Shown one piece after another: positions 32,675 through 41,211 of a stretch of DNA of 64,000 bases (position 1 is the first letter of the stretch; the number at the start of each line of letters is the position of its first letter). The notes beneath the pieces were generated by a model that was not told the DNA's origin, ran no database searches, and saw only the letters and a program-made list of their open reading frames with translations. Position numbers and translations under genes: made by a program. The stretch is from Curtobacterium sp. MCBD17_035 (lineage in GTDB: Bacteria; Actinomycetota; Actinomycetes; Actinomycetales; Microbacteriaceae): assembly GCF_003234815.2 (NCBI RefSeq), contig NZ_CP126279.1, forward strand, positions 496,001 to 560,000, given 5' to 3'.

Positions 32675-33736
32675 TCAGCCGACGGAGATCGCGATGAGTC
32701 CGCCCACCCCGATCAGGTACAGCACGAGCACGACGAACGAGTCGATCCCCATGCCGATGATCCGCTTCTGCGGCCGGAACACGAGCCCGACCGCGTAGAC
32801 GAGAGTGAGCAGCGCGGCGATCGCCGTCAGGTAGATGTCGCTCGCGTTCGCCTGCGGCAGCACCGCCTTGCCGCTGATCAGGGTCGCGACGAGGAACAGC
32901 ACCGGCAGGAACGCGTTCCCGCCGAAGATGTCGCTGATCGCCAGGTTGTCATCGCCCTGCTTGACGGCCTGGAGGCCCGTGGAGATCTCCGGCAGGCTCG
33001 TCGCCAGGGCCAGGACGGTCGCGCCGAACAGCACGCCCGACAGGCCGATCTGCCCCGAGGCGGCATCGCCCGCCTGCTCCACCGCGACACCTGCGACGAG
33101 CGTCGCCGCGGCCGACACCGCGAAGACGATCGCGGCCTTCGCGGTGCTCATCGGCGGCGGCTTCGGCTTGGAGCGGCGGTGCCCGGTCGCGTGCGGCGAG
33201 CTGTCGGGGGCCGTGCCGTTGTCGTGCCACGGCAGGCTCTTGCTCGCCCGCTGAACGAGGAGCAGGCCGACGACCCAGATCGCGGCGATGAGGACCACGT
33301 CCGGGGTCAGCCGGGCGAACAGCAGGTTCGAGGGCAGCTGGCTCCCTGCGATGACGACCGCGAGCACGGCGACGACGACGATCGCCTCGAGCACGAGTCC
33401 GAGCGACGCGGCACGGTAGGTGATCGGCTTGACGCCCTTCCCGCGCTTGCCGAACGCGTCGATGATCATGATGACGACGGTCTGCAGCGCGATGCCGCCG
33501 AGGATGTTCCCGGCCGCGACCTCGATCGAGCCGGAGAACGCGGCGCTCACCGTGATCGCGATCTCGGGCAGGTTCGTCGCGAGGGCGAGCACGATGAGGC
33601 CCCCGAGCGCGCTCCCGAGGTGCAGGCGGTCGTCGAGCACGTCGGTGGTCTTCGACAGCTGGATGCCCGCCACCCAGATGACGGCGGACCCCGCCACGAA
33701 CACGAGCACGAGCAGCCAGAACGGGAGGGACGCCAT
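32675..33736 (-). CDS. Sodium/calcium exchanger-type cation antiporter (CaCA family)
   Basis: Inner-membrane cation antiporter of 353 residues with about ten helices in two inverted halves. The two ion-binding alpha-repeats are ALATNLPEIAITVSAAFSG followed by GNILGG, and ALATSLPEISTGLQAVKQG followed by SDIFGGNAF. Each carries the conserved acidic residue. A basic His/Lys loop (about 185-200) separates the halves. The ion is probably calcium or a similar cation. It starts at ATG 33736; TTCGAT 6 bases upstream on the minus strand is a weak -10 candidate. Confidence 0.88.
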   Translation of the reverse strand: MASLPFWLLVLVFVAGSAVIWVAGIQLSKTTDVLDDRLHLGSALGGLIVLALATNLPEIAITVSAAFSGSIEVAAGNILGGIALQTVVIMIIDAFGKRGKGVKPITYRAASLGLVLEAIVVVAVLAVVIAGSQLPSNLLFARLTPDVVLIAAIWVVGLLLVQRASKSLPWHDNGTAPDSSPHATGHRRSKPKPPPMSTAKAAIVFAVSAAATLVAGVAVEQAGDAASGQIGLSGVLFGATVLALATSLPEISTGLQAVKQGDDNLAISDIFGGNAFLPVLFLVATLISGKAVLPQANASDIYLTAIAALLTLVYAVGLVFRPQKRIIGMGIDSFVVLVLYLIGVGGLIAISVG

Positions 33737-33831
33737 GGTCCCATCGAACCCTCCGGGAGCCGACGCGGTGCCGGAGCGGCGATGTACGCTCCCTGCAGGG
33801 CGCGCCCGGACGCCCGGAGCGGGGGAGCGGC

Positions 33832-34779
33832 GTGCGCGAACGGTCGACGGAGCGCAGGCGTCCGCGCGTCCCCCCGTCCCTCCTGGTCGGCATCGCGCCG
33901 GTCGTGGTGTTCGCGACGATCGAGGTCATCCGTGCCCGGCCCGGTGACGACTACGAGCGGGTCGGCCTGACGATCCCGAGCGTGGTCACCGCCCTGCTCG
34001 TGCCCGAGGCGATCGCCGCCGTCGCGCTCGCCCTCGTCGTGACCGGACTCGGTTGGTGGCGCATCGGCACGATCGACCTGCGTCGCGGAGCCCCCGGATG
34101 GGCGGCCGTCGCGCCGATCGTCATCCTCCTCATCGAGGCGGGGAGGCTCGCCACCGTCGCCTGGAACGGCCGCCCCCTCGCCTACTTCTTGCTGCTCGGA
34201 CTGGCGACGCTGCTCGTCGGGTTCTTCGAGGAGACCATGGCCCGCGGCGTCCTGCTCGTCGGACTCCGTCGTCGCCTGCCGGAACTCTGGGTGTGGATGG
34301 TGTCCTCGGCGGTGTTCGGCTGCCTGCACCTGCTGAACGCCCTCGCCGGACAGGGCCTCGGGACCACGATCGAACAGGTGGTGTTCGCGGCCGCGTTCGG
34401 GTCCGTGCTGTACATCGCGCGGCGGCTCACCCGGACCCTGCTCGTGCCGATGCTGTTGCACGCGGTCTGGGACTTCGGCGTGATCGGTGCCGGAGCCGCG
34501 GGAACGAGTGTGCCGCTGCCCGTCGTCGGGTTCCTCGGGCTGCTGACCTTCGGGATCCTCGTGTTCGGCGTCGTCGCTGCCGCGTTCGTCGCGCTGCACA
34601 CCGATCGGCCCCGGCGCCTCGCGCAGCGCTGGAAGCACGTTCCACCACGCTCGGCGTTCGAGGTCCCGGCGGCCGTCTCACCGCACGCCGCCGATGGGCC
34701 GCCGCCGTCGGGTCCGGTGTCCGAGGGGCCGCCGCCGTCGGGTCCCGCGTCCGACGCCGAGCCGGTGGTCCTGGGGTAG
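33832..34779 (+). CDS. CPBP family intramembrane glutamic protease
   Basis: Integral membrane protease of the CAAX-protease/bacteriocin-processing (Abi/CPBP) family, 315 residues. The active-site motifs are FFEETMARG (EExxxR) and FGCLHLLNAL, with a third-helix HAVWDFG. About seven helices are followed by a disordered tail with two copies of GPPPSGP. It starts at GTG 33832 after GGGGGAGCGG. Substrates are unknown; a second CPBP gene lies at 47677. Confidence 0.85.
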   Translation: MRERSTERRRPRVPPSLLVGIAPVVVFATIEVIRARPGDDYERVGLTIPSVVTALLVPEAIAAVALALVVTGLGWWRIGTIDLRRGAPGWAAVAPIVILLIEAGRLATVAWNGRPLAYFLLLGLATLLVGFFEETMARGVLLVGLRRRLPELWVWMVSSAVFGCLHLLNALAGQGLGTTIEQVVFAAAFGSVLYIARRLTRTLLVPMLLHAVWDFGVIGAGAAGTSVPLPVVGFLGLLTFGILVFGVVAAAFVALHTDRPRRLAQRWKHVPPRSAFEVPAAVSPHAADGPPPSGPVSEGPPPSGPASDAEPVVLG

Positions 34780-34834
34780 CTGTGACGGCCCTCCCCCGGG
34801 GCCGGGACGCGGAGGGAACCAACCCGAGCAGCCC

Positions 34835-35632
34835 CTACATCTCCACTTCGTACGGGGTCTGCGTCACGAGCTCGTGCACGCCCGACAGGATCTCGTTGGG
34901 ACGGAACGGGTACCGCTCGACCTCGGACATGTCGCTGATGCCGCTCATCACCAGGATGGTGTGCAGCCCGGCCTCGATGCCCGCCACGATGTCGGTGTCC
35001 ATCCGGTCGCCGATCATCCCCGTGTTCTCGGAGTGCGCCCCGATGCGGTTCATCGCCGAGCGGAACATCATCGGGTTCGGCTTGCCGACCACGTAGGGCT
35101 CCTTGCCCGTGGCCTTCGAGATCATCGCGGCGATGGCGCCCGTCGCGGGCAGGACGCCCTCGGCGCTCGGACCGGTGGCGTCCGGGTTCGTGACGATGAA
35201 CCGGGCGCCGTCGCGGATGAGTCGCACGGCCTTCGTGATCGCCTCGAACGAGTAGTTCCGAGTCTCGCCGACGACGACGTAGTCGGGCGCGGTCTCGGTC
35301 ATGATGAACCCGGCCTCGTGCAGGGCGGTCGTCATGCCGGCCTCACCGATCACGAACGCGGAACCGCCGGGCATCTGCGACGCGCAGAAGTCGGCCGTTG
35401 CCAGCGCCGAGGTCCAGATGCGGTCCTCCGGCACACTCAGACCGGACCGTCGGAGCCGCGCGCTGAGGTCACGCGGCGTGAAGATCGAGTTGTTCGTCAG
35501 CACGAGGAACGGCGTCCCGGTGTCGAGCCACTGCTGCACGAGTTCGGGCGCCCCGGGGAGCGCGTGGTTCTCGTGCACGAGCACGCCGTCCATGTCGGTG
35601 AGCCACGCCTCGACCTCGTCGCGCGATCCCAT
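34835..35632 (-). CDS. HAD-IIA phosphatase (NagD / 4-nitrophenylphosphatase-like)
   Basis: Haloacid dehalogenase phosphatase of 265 residues. Motif I is WLTDMDGVLV (D13, D15), motif II LTNNS, motif III GKPNPMMF and motif IV MIGDRMDTDI. The C2-type cap between motifs II and III is characteristic of NagD-like enzymes acting on nucleotide monophosphates or glycerol phosphate. It starts at ATG 35632 after GAGAGGGA. It is convergent with the CPBP gene across 55 bases. Confidence 0.9.
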   Translation of the reverse strand: MGSRDEVEAWLTDMDGVLVHENHALPGAPELVQQWLDTGTPFLVLTNNSIFTPRDLSARLRRSGLSVPEDRIWTSALATADFCASQMPGGSAFVIGEAGMTTALHEAGFIMTETAPDYVVVGETRNYSFEAITKAVRLIRDGARFIVTNPDATGPSAEGVLPATGAIAAMISKATGKEPYVVGKPNPMMFRSAMNRIGAHSENTGMIGDRMDTDIVAGIEAGLHTILVMSGISDMSEVERYPFRPNEILSGVHELVTQTPYEVEM

Positions 35633-35785
35633 GCGTCCCTCTCGTCGGAGTCCGGTCCCGCCGCCCAGCGGGCCGCTTCACCATACCGTCGCAGCCTCGA
35701 CCACCCGTCGGGCTCACGGCTGCCTGTGGGCGGAGTGCCAGCCCGGCCACGTGGTGAGGGATCGAGCACGCGGACCCGAGCCGCA

Positions 35786-35849
35786 CCTCCCGGCCGCCCG
35801 CTCGGTGCGGGAACGCGCACGCGCACCGGACCCGTGCCTCCCGGCCGCC
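35786..35849. repeat. Two direct copies of CCTCCCGGCCGCC upstream of the methyltransferase
   Basis: Identical 13-base copies at 35786-35798 and 35837-35849 lie 51 bases apart in a 230-base divergent gap. The motif resembles half of the GGGAGG palindromes. The second copy abuts the TATCCT box. Confidence 0.6.
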
Positions 35850-35850
35850 G

Positions 35851-35856
35851 TATCCT
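35851..35856 (+). promoter_or_regulatory. Candidate -10 box of a leaderless promoter
   Basis: TATCCT ends 6 bases before the GTG at 35863, supporting that GTG as the native start although it is not in the frame of the conserved domain. Confidence 0.5.
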
Positions 35857-35862
35857 CGACTG

Positions 35863-36596
35863 GTGACCGACGACGCCCCGGCACCCGACGTCCCCGTCCG
35901 GCCGGGAGGCCCCGCTGCCGTCCCCGACGCAGTGCCGGCGCCCGCCCTCCCGCCGTCACACACGAGCACACCACCCACGGGGTCGGGCCCCACCCCCGAC
36001 CGTGGCCCGACGACCCACGGCTCGACCCCGAGCTGCTGCAGCACGGCGACACCCGCAACGTCGTCGACCCCTACCGGTACTGGCGGATGGAGGCGATCGT
36101 CGCCGACCTCGACACCCGTCGGCACGGGTTCGACGTCGCGATCGAGAACTGGCAGCACGACCTCAACATCGGGTCGATCGTGCGGAGTGCGAACGCGTTC
36201 CTCGCCGGCACCGTGCACATCATCGGGCGGCGGCGCTGGAACCGACGAGGAGCGATGGTGACCGACCGGTACCAGCACGTGGTGCACCATCCCGACGTGG
36301 CGACGTTCCTCTCGGCGATGCGGGACGAGGGGCGACCGGTCGTCGCGATCGACAACCTGCCGGGCGCCGAGCCCATCGAGACCGCGGCCGTGCCCGAGCG
36401 GTGCGTGTTCCTGTTCGGGCAGGAGGGGTCGGGGCTCTCGCCCGAGGCCCTCGCCGGCGCGGACCGGTCCCTCGAGATCACGCAGTTCGGGTCGACCCGG
36501 AGCATCAACGCCTCGGCCGCGGCGGCGATCGTCATGCACGCGTGGATCGTGCAGCACGGGGTGTTGCCCGGCGCCGGGCGTCGACCGGCGGGCTGA
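35863..36596 (+). CDS. SPOUT (TrmH-type) RNA 2'-O-methyltransferase, apparent frameshift near N-terminus
   Basis: S-adenosylmethionine-dependent RNA ribose methyltransferase with a trefoil-knot fold. The conserved domain (from about 35985) contains NIGSIVRSANAF, VFLFGQEGSGLSPEAL and TRSINASAAAAIVMHAW, the three SPOUT motifs. That frame has no ATG or GTG between 35757 and 36088. The leaderless-type start GTG 35863 (VTDDAPAPDVPV) is in a different frame. The ATG at 36088 would cut off the normally present GVGPHPRPWPDDPRLD segment. I infer that one base has been lost (or two gained) between about 35930 and 35990, by mutation or sequencing error. The range spans the inferred start to the stop; the shift is not resolved. 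Confidence 0.75.
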
Positions 36597-36646
36597 CCCG
36601 CGGCGCGGGGTTGCACCGCGCGAATGCACGTCGCACCGCTGAATGC

Positions 36647-36702
36647 CCCGGTTCAACGTCCCGCACCCGGTTCAACGTCCCGTACCCGGTTCAACGCCCC
36701 CC
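36647..36702. repeat. Three-copy 19-base tandem repeat (CCCGGTTCAACGTCCCG)
   Basis: Units at 36647, 36666 and 36685 have an exact 19-base period, the third diverging at its end. A fourth, decayed unit (CGCGGTTCGACACCG) follows. They lie in the 220-base gap between the methyltransferase and SDR genes, where I see no gene. Confidence 0.85.
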
Positions 36703-36804
36703 GTCCGCGGTTCGACACCGGGGGAGGGTGCAGCGGCGTCGGCGACAGCGCACCCGGCGATGACCGGCGCGTGCTCGCCTGGGCCGTGGTGGGCCTCCCG
36801 GCCG

Positions 36805-36810
36805 TAGTGT
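36805..36810 (+). promoter_or_regulatory. Candidate -10 box of a leaderless promoter
   Basis: TAGTGT ends 6 bases before the ATG at 36817, with no ribosome site. Confidence 0.5.
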
Positions 36811-36816
36811 CGACGC

Positions 36817-37623
36817 ATGGCGACGCTGCTCATCACCGGGGCCGCGGGACGCATCGGGTCGGCGCTGCGCCCGAGGCTCCTGGCGGCCGGACACTCCCTC
36901 GTGCTGTTCGACGCGCGCGAGCCCGACCCACCGGTGGGCGACGGGGAGCGCTTCGTGCCGGGGGAACTCGACGACCGCGCCGCGCTCGAGACCGCGATGA
37001 TCGGCGTCGACACGGTCGTGCACCTCGCGGGCATCCCGACCGAGGCCGCCTGGGACGACATCGTCGCGACGAACATGACCGGGACCAAGGACGTGCTCGA
37101 GGTCGCCGCGGCGAACGGGGTGCTCCGCGTGCTGCTCGCGAGCTCGATCCACGCCGTCGGGTTCGTCGCCGAGGAGCACGACGCCCCGAGCAGTGTCCCC
37201 GGCGACCGGCTGCCCCGCCCGGACTCGTACTACGGGGTGTCGAAGGCCGTGATGGAACTCCTCGGGAGCCTGTTCGTCGACCGTTTCGAGATGTCGATCG
37301 TCTCGGCCCGGATCGCGGCGTTCGCGCCCGAGCGTCCGCACTCCCGACGGGCGCGGTGGGTGTGGACGTCCGCGGACGACCTCGCGCGCCTCGTCGAGGT
37401 CACCGTCGGGTTGACCGAGCCCGGGCACCACGTGGTGTGGGCGACCTCCCGGAACAGCGGCTCGCAGGTCGACCTGACGGCGGGGGAGCGGATCGGGTTC
37501 CGCCCGCTCGACGACGCGGCCGCGGTGCTGTCCGACGAGGAGTTCGCCGCGATGCCCGACGAGGAGATGCGGTGGCTCGGGGGGAGCATGGCGACGCAGC
37601 CCCTGGGCGAGCCGGCCCCCTGA
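36817..37623 (+). CDS. NAD-dependent epimerase/dehydratase, uronate dehydrogenase-like
   Basis: Extended SDR enzyme of 268 residues. The NAD-binding motif TGAAGRIGSALR is at 7-18. Then come VVHLAGIP, the S and catalytic YGVSK (in SYYGVSKAVMEL), and a short substrate domain. Length and the HAVGFVAEEH/SYYGVSK pattern resemble uronate dehydrogenases (hexuronic acid oxidation), but related epimerases share them. The start is ATG 36817 with a TAGTGT box 6 bases upstream. It is followed by a convergent YhgE/Pip gene. Confidence 0.82.
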   Translation: MATLLITGAAGRIGSALRPRLLAAGHSLVLFDAREPDPPVGDGERFVPGELDDRAALETAMIGVDTVVHLAGIPTEAAWDDIVATNMTGTKDVLEVAAANGVLRVLLASSIHAVGFVAEEHDAPSSVPGDRLPRPDSYYGVSKAVMELLGSLFVDRFEMSIVSARIAAFAPERPHSRRARWVWTSADDLARLVEVTVGLTEPGHHVVWATSRNSGSQVDLTAGERIGFRPLDDAAAVLSDEEFAAMPDEEMRWLGGSMATQPLGEPAP

Positions 37624-37667
37624 CCCGAGGCCCCGTGACCCGAGGCCCCGTCGCTCGGAGCCCCGGC

Positions 37668-39776
37668 CTACCCGATCAGGCTCGGCCGCAGGTCCCGCAG
37701 CGTCCGGAACCGACTCTGCCGCCCGGCCACGAGCGCGGTGACCACCAGTGCCCCGAGCAGCCAGCAAGCGAGCACGCCCGAGTCCGACCACGCAGCGGAC
37801 ACCGAGCCGCCGTACATGAGCTGCCGGATCGCGTCGACCGAGTAGCTCATCGGCAGGGCGAAGTGCAGTGCGGCGAGCGGCGCGGGCAGCGTCTGCCACG
37901 GGAAGGTCCCGCCCGCGGTGACGAGCTGGATGAGCATGAGCACGAGCCCGAGGAACTGCCCGACGGACCCGAGCAGCACGTTGAGCATCATGATGATCGC
38001 GGCGAAGGTGACCGACGCGAGGACCATCACGGCGATCGTGCCCGCGACGTGCTCCACGCCGAACCCCAGCGCGAACCGCACGATCGCGAACAGCGCGAGC
38101 ATCTGCACGAGGCCGAGCAGCGCCGGGGTGAGCCAGGCGCCGAGCGTGATCGGCAGGGGCTTCCGGACGGCGGTGATCGCGCGGCGGGAGATCGGCCGCA
38201 GGATCAGGAACAGCGCGTACATGCCGATCCACGCCGCGAGCGAGATGAAGAACGGGGCGAGCCCCGCGCCGTACGTCCCGGCGTTGGCGATGTCCTGGTC
38301 GGCGACGCGCACCGGGTCCGAGATGACCGACGCCTGCGCGTTCCGGGTCGAGGCGTTCGATGCGGGGATGTCGTTCCGACCGGACTTGAGCGACGTGTGC
38401 AGCTCGACTGCGCCGGCGTGCAGGGTGTCGAGTCCGGACGCCAGGGACGTCGCGCCGGAATCGGCCGTGGCTGCCCCGGCGGCGAGGGACGACGCGCCCG
38501 AGGACAGGGTCGTGGCGCCCTTCGCCAGGGCCGATGCCCCGGAGGACACGGCCGCGGCGCCGCTGGAGACCTGGGCGGACCCGGAGGACAGCGTGCCGGC
38601 GCCGTCATCGAGCCGGGCGATGCCGTTCGTCAGCGTGGGGGTCGCGGTGGCGAGCGAGGCCGCGCCGGACGACACCTGGGCGGACCCGGAGGCGAGCTGG
38701 TCGAGCTGGGTGCGGAGCGTGGCGCTCTGCTGCTGCAGGCCGGTGATCTGCTGCTGCAGCGTGGAGTTCTGCAGCGCGGCGGCGATCGCGGCCTGCTGCG
38801 CGGGTGTCAGGGCGGCGTCGGCGGGCAGGGCGGCCTGGATCTGCGTCAGCAGGGTGGTGGGCGACAGCGCGGCCACGCCGTTCAACACGGGGTCGAACGT
38901 GGCGGCGAGCTGCTGGTTGCCGGCGGCGACCCGTGCGGCACCGGTCGCGAGTTGCTGCGTCGACGACGGCAGCGAGGCCGTCTGGGACCGGAGCTGGTCG
39001 AGCCCGGCGTCCAGGGACGCGGCGCCCGACGCGACCGAGGCCGAGCCGGAGGCCACCCGCGACGCGCCCGAGGCGAGCGCGGCGGTCTGCGACGGCAGGT
39101 CGGCGGTGCCCGACGCGAGTTGCGACGCCCCGGAGGAGAGCTTCCCCGTCCCCGCCGCGAGCTGCTGGGCGCCCGACTCGGCCGTCCCGAGACCGGACGC
39201 GAGTGACCCGCTGCCCCGGACGGCCGGCAGCAGGTTCGTCCGGATGTCCGCGAGCCCGACGAGCAGGGTCTTGGCGGCCCGCTTGCCGACCTGCTCGGAG
39301 ACCGAGGTGCGCATGGTCTTGCCGGCCTGCTCCGCGATCGTCGACGCGAGGTACGAGTTGGCGTCGCTCGTCGTCATGACGAGCTCGGCGCGCTGCGGGT
39401 CGCTGTCCGAGGCGCTCGCGAGGTCCTGGGAGAACGCCGCGGGGATCGTGACCACGAAGTCGTAGCGGCCGGACTTGATGCCGGAGGTGGCGGCCGACGC
39501 CGACGTGACGGTCCAGTCGAACGAGCCGTCGCGGACGGTCTGCTTCGCCACCTGCTCGCCGTAGTCGACGTGGTGGCCGTCGACGGTCGCCCCGGTGTCG
39601 TTGACGACGAGCGCGGCGGGGACGTGGTCGAGCTTGGCGTACGGGTTCTGGTTCGCCCACAGGTACAGCCCGCCGTAGAGCAGCGGCACGATCATGAGCG
39701 CGATGAACGCGACGCGGGCGAGGGGGGTCGCGGTGAGCCGGCCGAGTTCGGCGCGGACGAGTGCTGGTGTGGTCAC
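37668..39776 (-). CDS. YhgE/Pip-type membrane protein
   Basis: Large membrane protein of 702 residues in the YhgE/Pip family (phage-infection-protein-like, ABC-2 fold). One N-terminal helix (about 18-38) is followed by an extracytoplasmic stalk of about 480 residues made of hundreds of Ser/Ala/Gly positions in ASGxxxL heptad-like repeats, expected to form a long helical rod. Five or six C-terminal helices follow. Family members include Pip, a phage receptor component, and ESX-associated YukE-cluster proteins. It starts at GTG 39776 overlapping the stop of the upstream pseudo-ATPase (GTGA). It is the third gene of a TetR-led operon. Confidence 0.87.
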   Translation of the reverse strand: MTTPALVRAELGRLTATPLARVAFIALMIVPLLYGGLYLWANQNPYAKLDHVPAALVVNDTGATVDGHHVDYGEQVAKQTVRDGSFDWTVTSASAATSGIKSGRYDFVVTIPAAFSQDLASASDSDPQRAELVMTTSDANSYLASTIAEQAGKTMRTSVSEQVGKRAAKTLLVGLADIRTNLLPAVRGSGSLASGLGTAESGAQQLAAGTGKLSSGASQLASGTADLPSQTAALASGASRVASGSASVASGAASLDAGLDQLRSQTASLPSSTQQLATGAARVAAGNQQLAATFDPVLNGVAALSPTTLLTQIQAALPADAALTPAQQAAIAAALQNSTLQQQITGLQQQSATLRTQLDQLASGSAQVSSGAASLATATPTLTNGIARLDDGAGTLSSGSAQVSSGAAAVSSGASALAKGATTLSSGASSLAAGAATADSGATSLASGLDTLHAGAVELHTSLKSGRNDIPASNASTRNAQASVISDPVRVADQDIANAGTYGAGLAPFFISLAAWIGMYALFLILRPISRRAITAVRKPLPITLGAWLTPALLGLVQMLALFAIVRFALGFGVEHVAGTIAVMVLASVTFAAIIMMLNVLLGSVGQFLGLVLMLIQLVTAGGTFPWQTLPAPLAALHFALPMSYSVDAIRQLMYGGSVSAAWSDSGVLACWLLGALVVTALVAGRQSRFRTLRDLRPSLIG

Positions 39777-40492
39777 GAGCGGGTGCTCCCCTGGGTGGAC
39801 GGTGCGGGTGCGGGTGCGGGTGCGGCTGGCGATGCGGCCGGGAGGGACGGTGCGCGTCCGTCGTGCGCCGTGCCTCCCGCTCGTGGCTGGCTCCGCTGCA
39901 TGATGGCGGTGATGGTCTCGACGGCCGCCGCCGAGGCGATGACGAGGACGGCGATGCCGCGGTCGGCGACGTTCTGGAGGACCGCGAACCAGTCCGCCAC
40001 GGACCCACCGTGGCGCTCGGGGGTGGTCACGACGAGTCCCTCGATGCCGTCGCGCAGCAGCGCGAGCTCGACGAGCAGGCGGATGCGCTGCGCGGTCGGG
40101 ACGCGTTCGATCGGGGTGTCGGCCCACTCGGTCAGGTCGAGTTCGTCGAGCACGGTCGTGACGGCGTCGCGGCCGGCGTGGCGCCCGGCGAAGGCGAGTT
40201 CCTCGCGGACGATGCGCCGCACGGTCATGACGGCGAAGGGCTCGGCGACGGTCGGTGTGTCGACGAGGGCGACCGTCCGGCGGACGCGGTCCGGGTCCTC
40301 GACGCCGTCGACGAGCAGGCGGCCGGCGTCGGGCTGCATCCGGCCGCCGGCGACGAGCGACGCCACGACGGGGGTCTGCTCGGTCTCGACGGCGACGAGC
40401 CCCGGGCGACCGGGTTCGGCGACGGCGGACACCGGGGGCAGTGGGGCGCCGGGCCCGCTGCCGATCGCGAGGGCGTCGAGTTCGAGGATCAT
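39773..40492 (-). CDS. Degenerate ABC-type ATPase (Walker motifs lost)
   Basis: A 239-residue protein with the outline of an ABC ATPase but without catalytic residues. Where Walker A should be (GPNGSGKST), it has VETEQTPVVASLVAGG, just before the usual QPDAGRLLVDG. The signature region reads ERVPTAQRIRLL instead of LSGGQ, and the Walker B region is GLVVTTPE, lacking the acidic pair. A Pro/Ala-rich tail follows. It is coupled to both neighbours by 4-base overlaps (ATGA at 40489, GTGA at 39773). It may be a structural, non-hydrolysing partner of the YhgE/Pip protein. Confidence 0.7.
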   Translation of the reverse strand: MILELDALAIGSGPGAPLPPVSAVAEPGRPGLVAVETEQTPVVASLVAGGRMQPDAGRLLVDGVEDPDRVRRTVALVDTPTVAEPFAVMTVRRIVREELAFAGRHAGRDAVTTVLDELDLTEWADTPIERVPTAQRIRLLVELALLRDGIEGLVVTTPERHGGSVADWFAVLQNVADRGIAVLVIASAAAVETITAIMQRSQPRAGGTAHDGRAPSLPAASPAAPAPAPAPSTQGSTRS

Positions 40493-41205
40493 GCGGGCGG
40501 CTCCGGGGTGACGGGTCTGGATGCGGATGCGGATGCGGATGCGGGTGCGGGTGCGGGTGCGGGTGCGGCTGCGGCTGCGACAGTGGGTGTCCGCGGCGGG
40601 ACGGTCTCGAGGACATGGAGGGAGGACCTCCAGTCCAGCCCTGCCATGCCGAGTGCGGACACGACGACCATGCGGTGCCCGTCGGCGGGACTCGTGCCGG
40701 CGCGTGTGGCCTCGTCGAGCACGGCGATGCAGGCGCCCTCGACCAGGCGCGCGAGCGACTCGACGGGCACGTCGTCGCGGAAGAGCCCGGCCCGGACGCC
40801 GTCGGCGCAGGCGTCGAGCACGGCGGCGCGGAGCGGGGCGAACACCGACGCGATGCGGTCGACCGAGGGTCCGTGCAGGGCGATCCGGGCCAGGGAGCGG
40901 ACGTCGGCCACCTCGGCCCAGAGCGCGGCCGCGATGGTCGCGATGCGGACGTCGGGCAGGAGCGGTGCGAGCTCGGCCGCCGCGGGCATCGTGCCGAGGA
41001 TCCGGCGCGCGCCGCCCGTGACGACCTCGTCGACCAGGTCATCACGGGTGGGGAAGTGTCCGTAGACCGCGCGGCGCGACAGGCCCGCCGCCGCGGCGAT
41101 CGTCTCGATCGAACCGTCGGGGTCGGCCTGGAGGACCGTGCGGGCGGCGTCGACGAGCGCGGTCCGGTTCTCGGCTGCGTCGCGTCGCGGACTCCTCGAG
41201 GGCAT
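40489..41205 (-). CDS. TetR-family regulator of the YhgE/Pip operon
   Basis: Transcriptional repressor of 238 residues. The N-terminal helix-turn-helix (about 28-50) is IETIAAAAGLSRRAVYGHFPT. A ligand-binding helical domain follows, then a C-terminal tail of alternating Ala-Pro and Ala-Ser pairs encoded by 6-base repeats (about 40517-40578). It starts at ATG 41205, is apparently leaderless, and overlaps the pseudo-ATPase start by ATGA. A palindromic operator sits between its -35 and -10 boxes, so it should repress its own three-gene operon. Confidence 0.85.
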   Translation of the reverse strand: MPSRSPRRDAAENRTALVDAARTVLQADPDGSIETIAAAAGLSRRAVYGHFPTRDDLVDEVVTGGARRILGTMPAAAELAPLLPDVRIATIAAALWAEVADVRSLARIALHGPSVDRIASVFAPLRAAVLDACADGVRAGLFRDDVPVESLARLVEGACIAVLDEATRAGTSPADGHRMVVVSALGMAGLDWRSSLHVLETVPPRTPTVAAAAAPAPAPAPASASASASRPVTPEPPA

Positions 41206-41211
41206 GGGATC

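Noticed and set aside
36088-36596. Using ATG 36088 as the methyltransferase start
   Set aside because: It would remove the upstream GVGPHPRPWPDD...DTRNVVDPYRYW segment, which reads as genuine protein, and it has no ribosome site or promoter box at the right distance.
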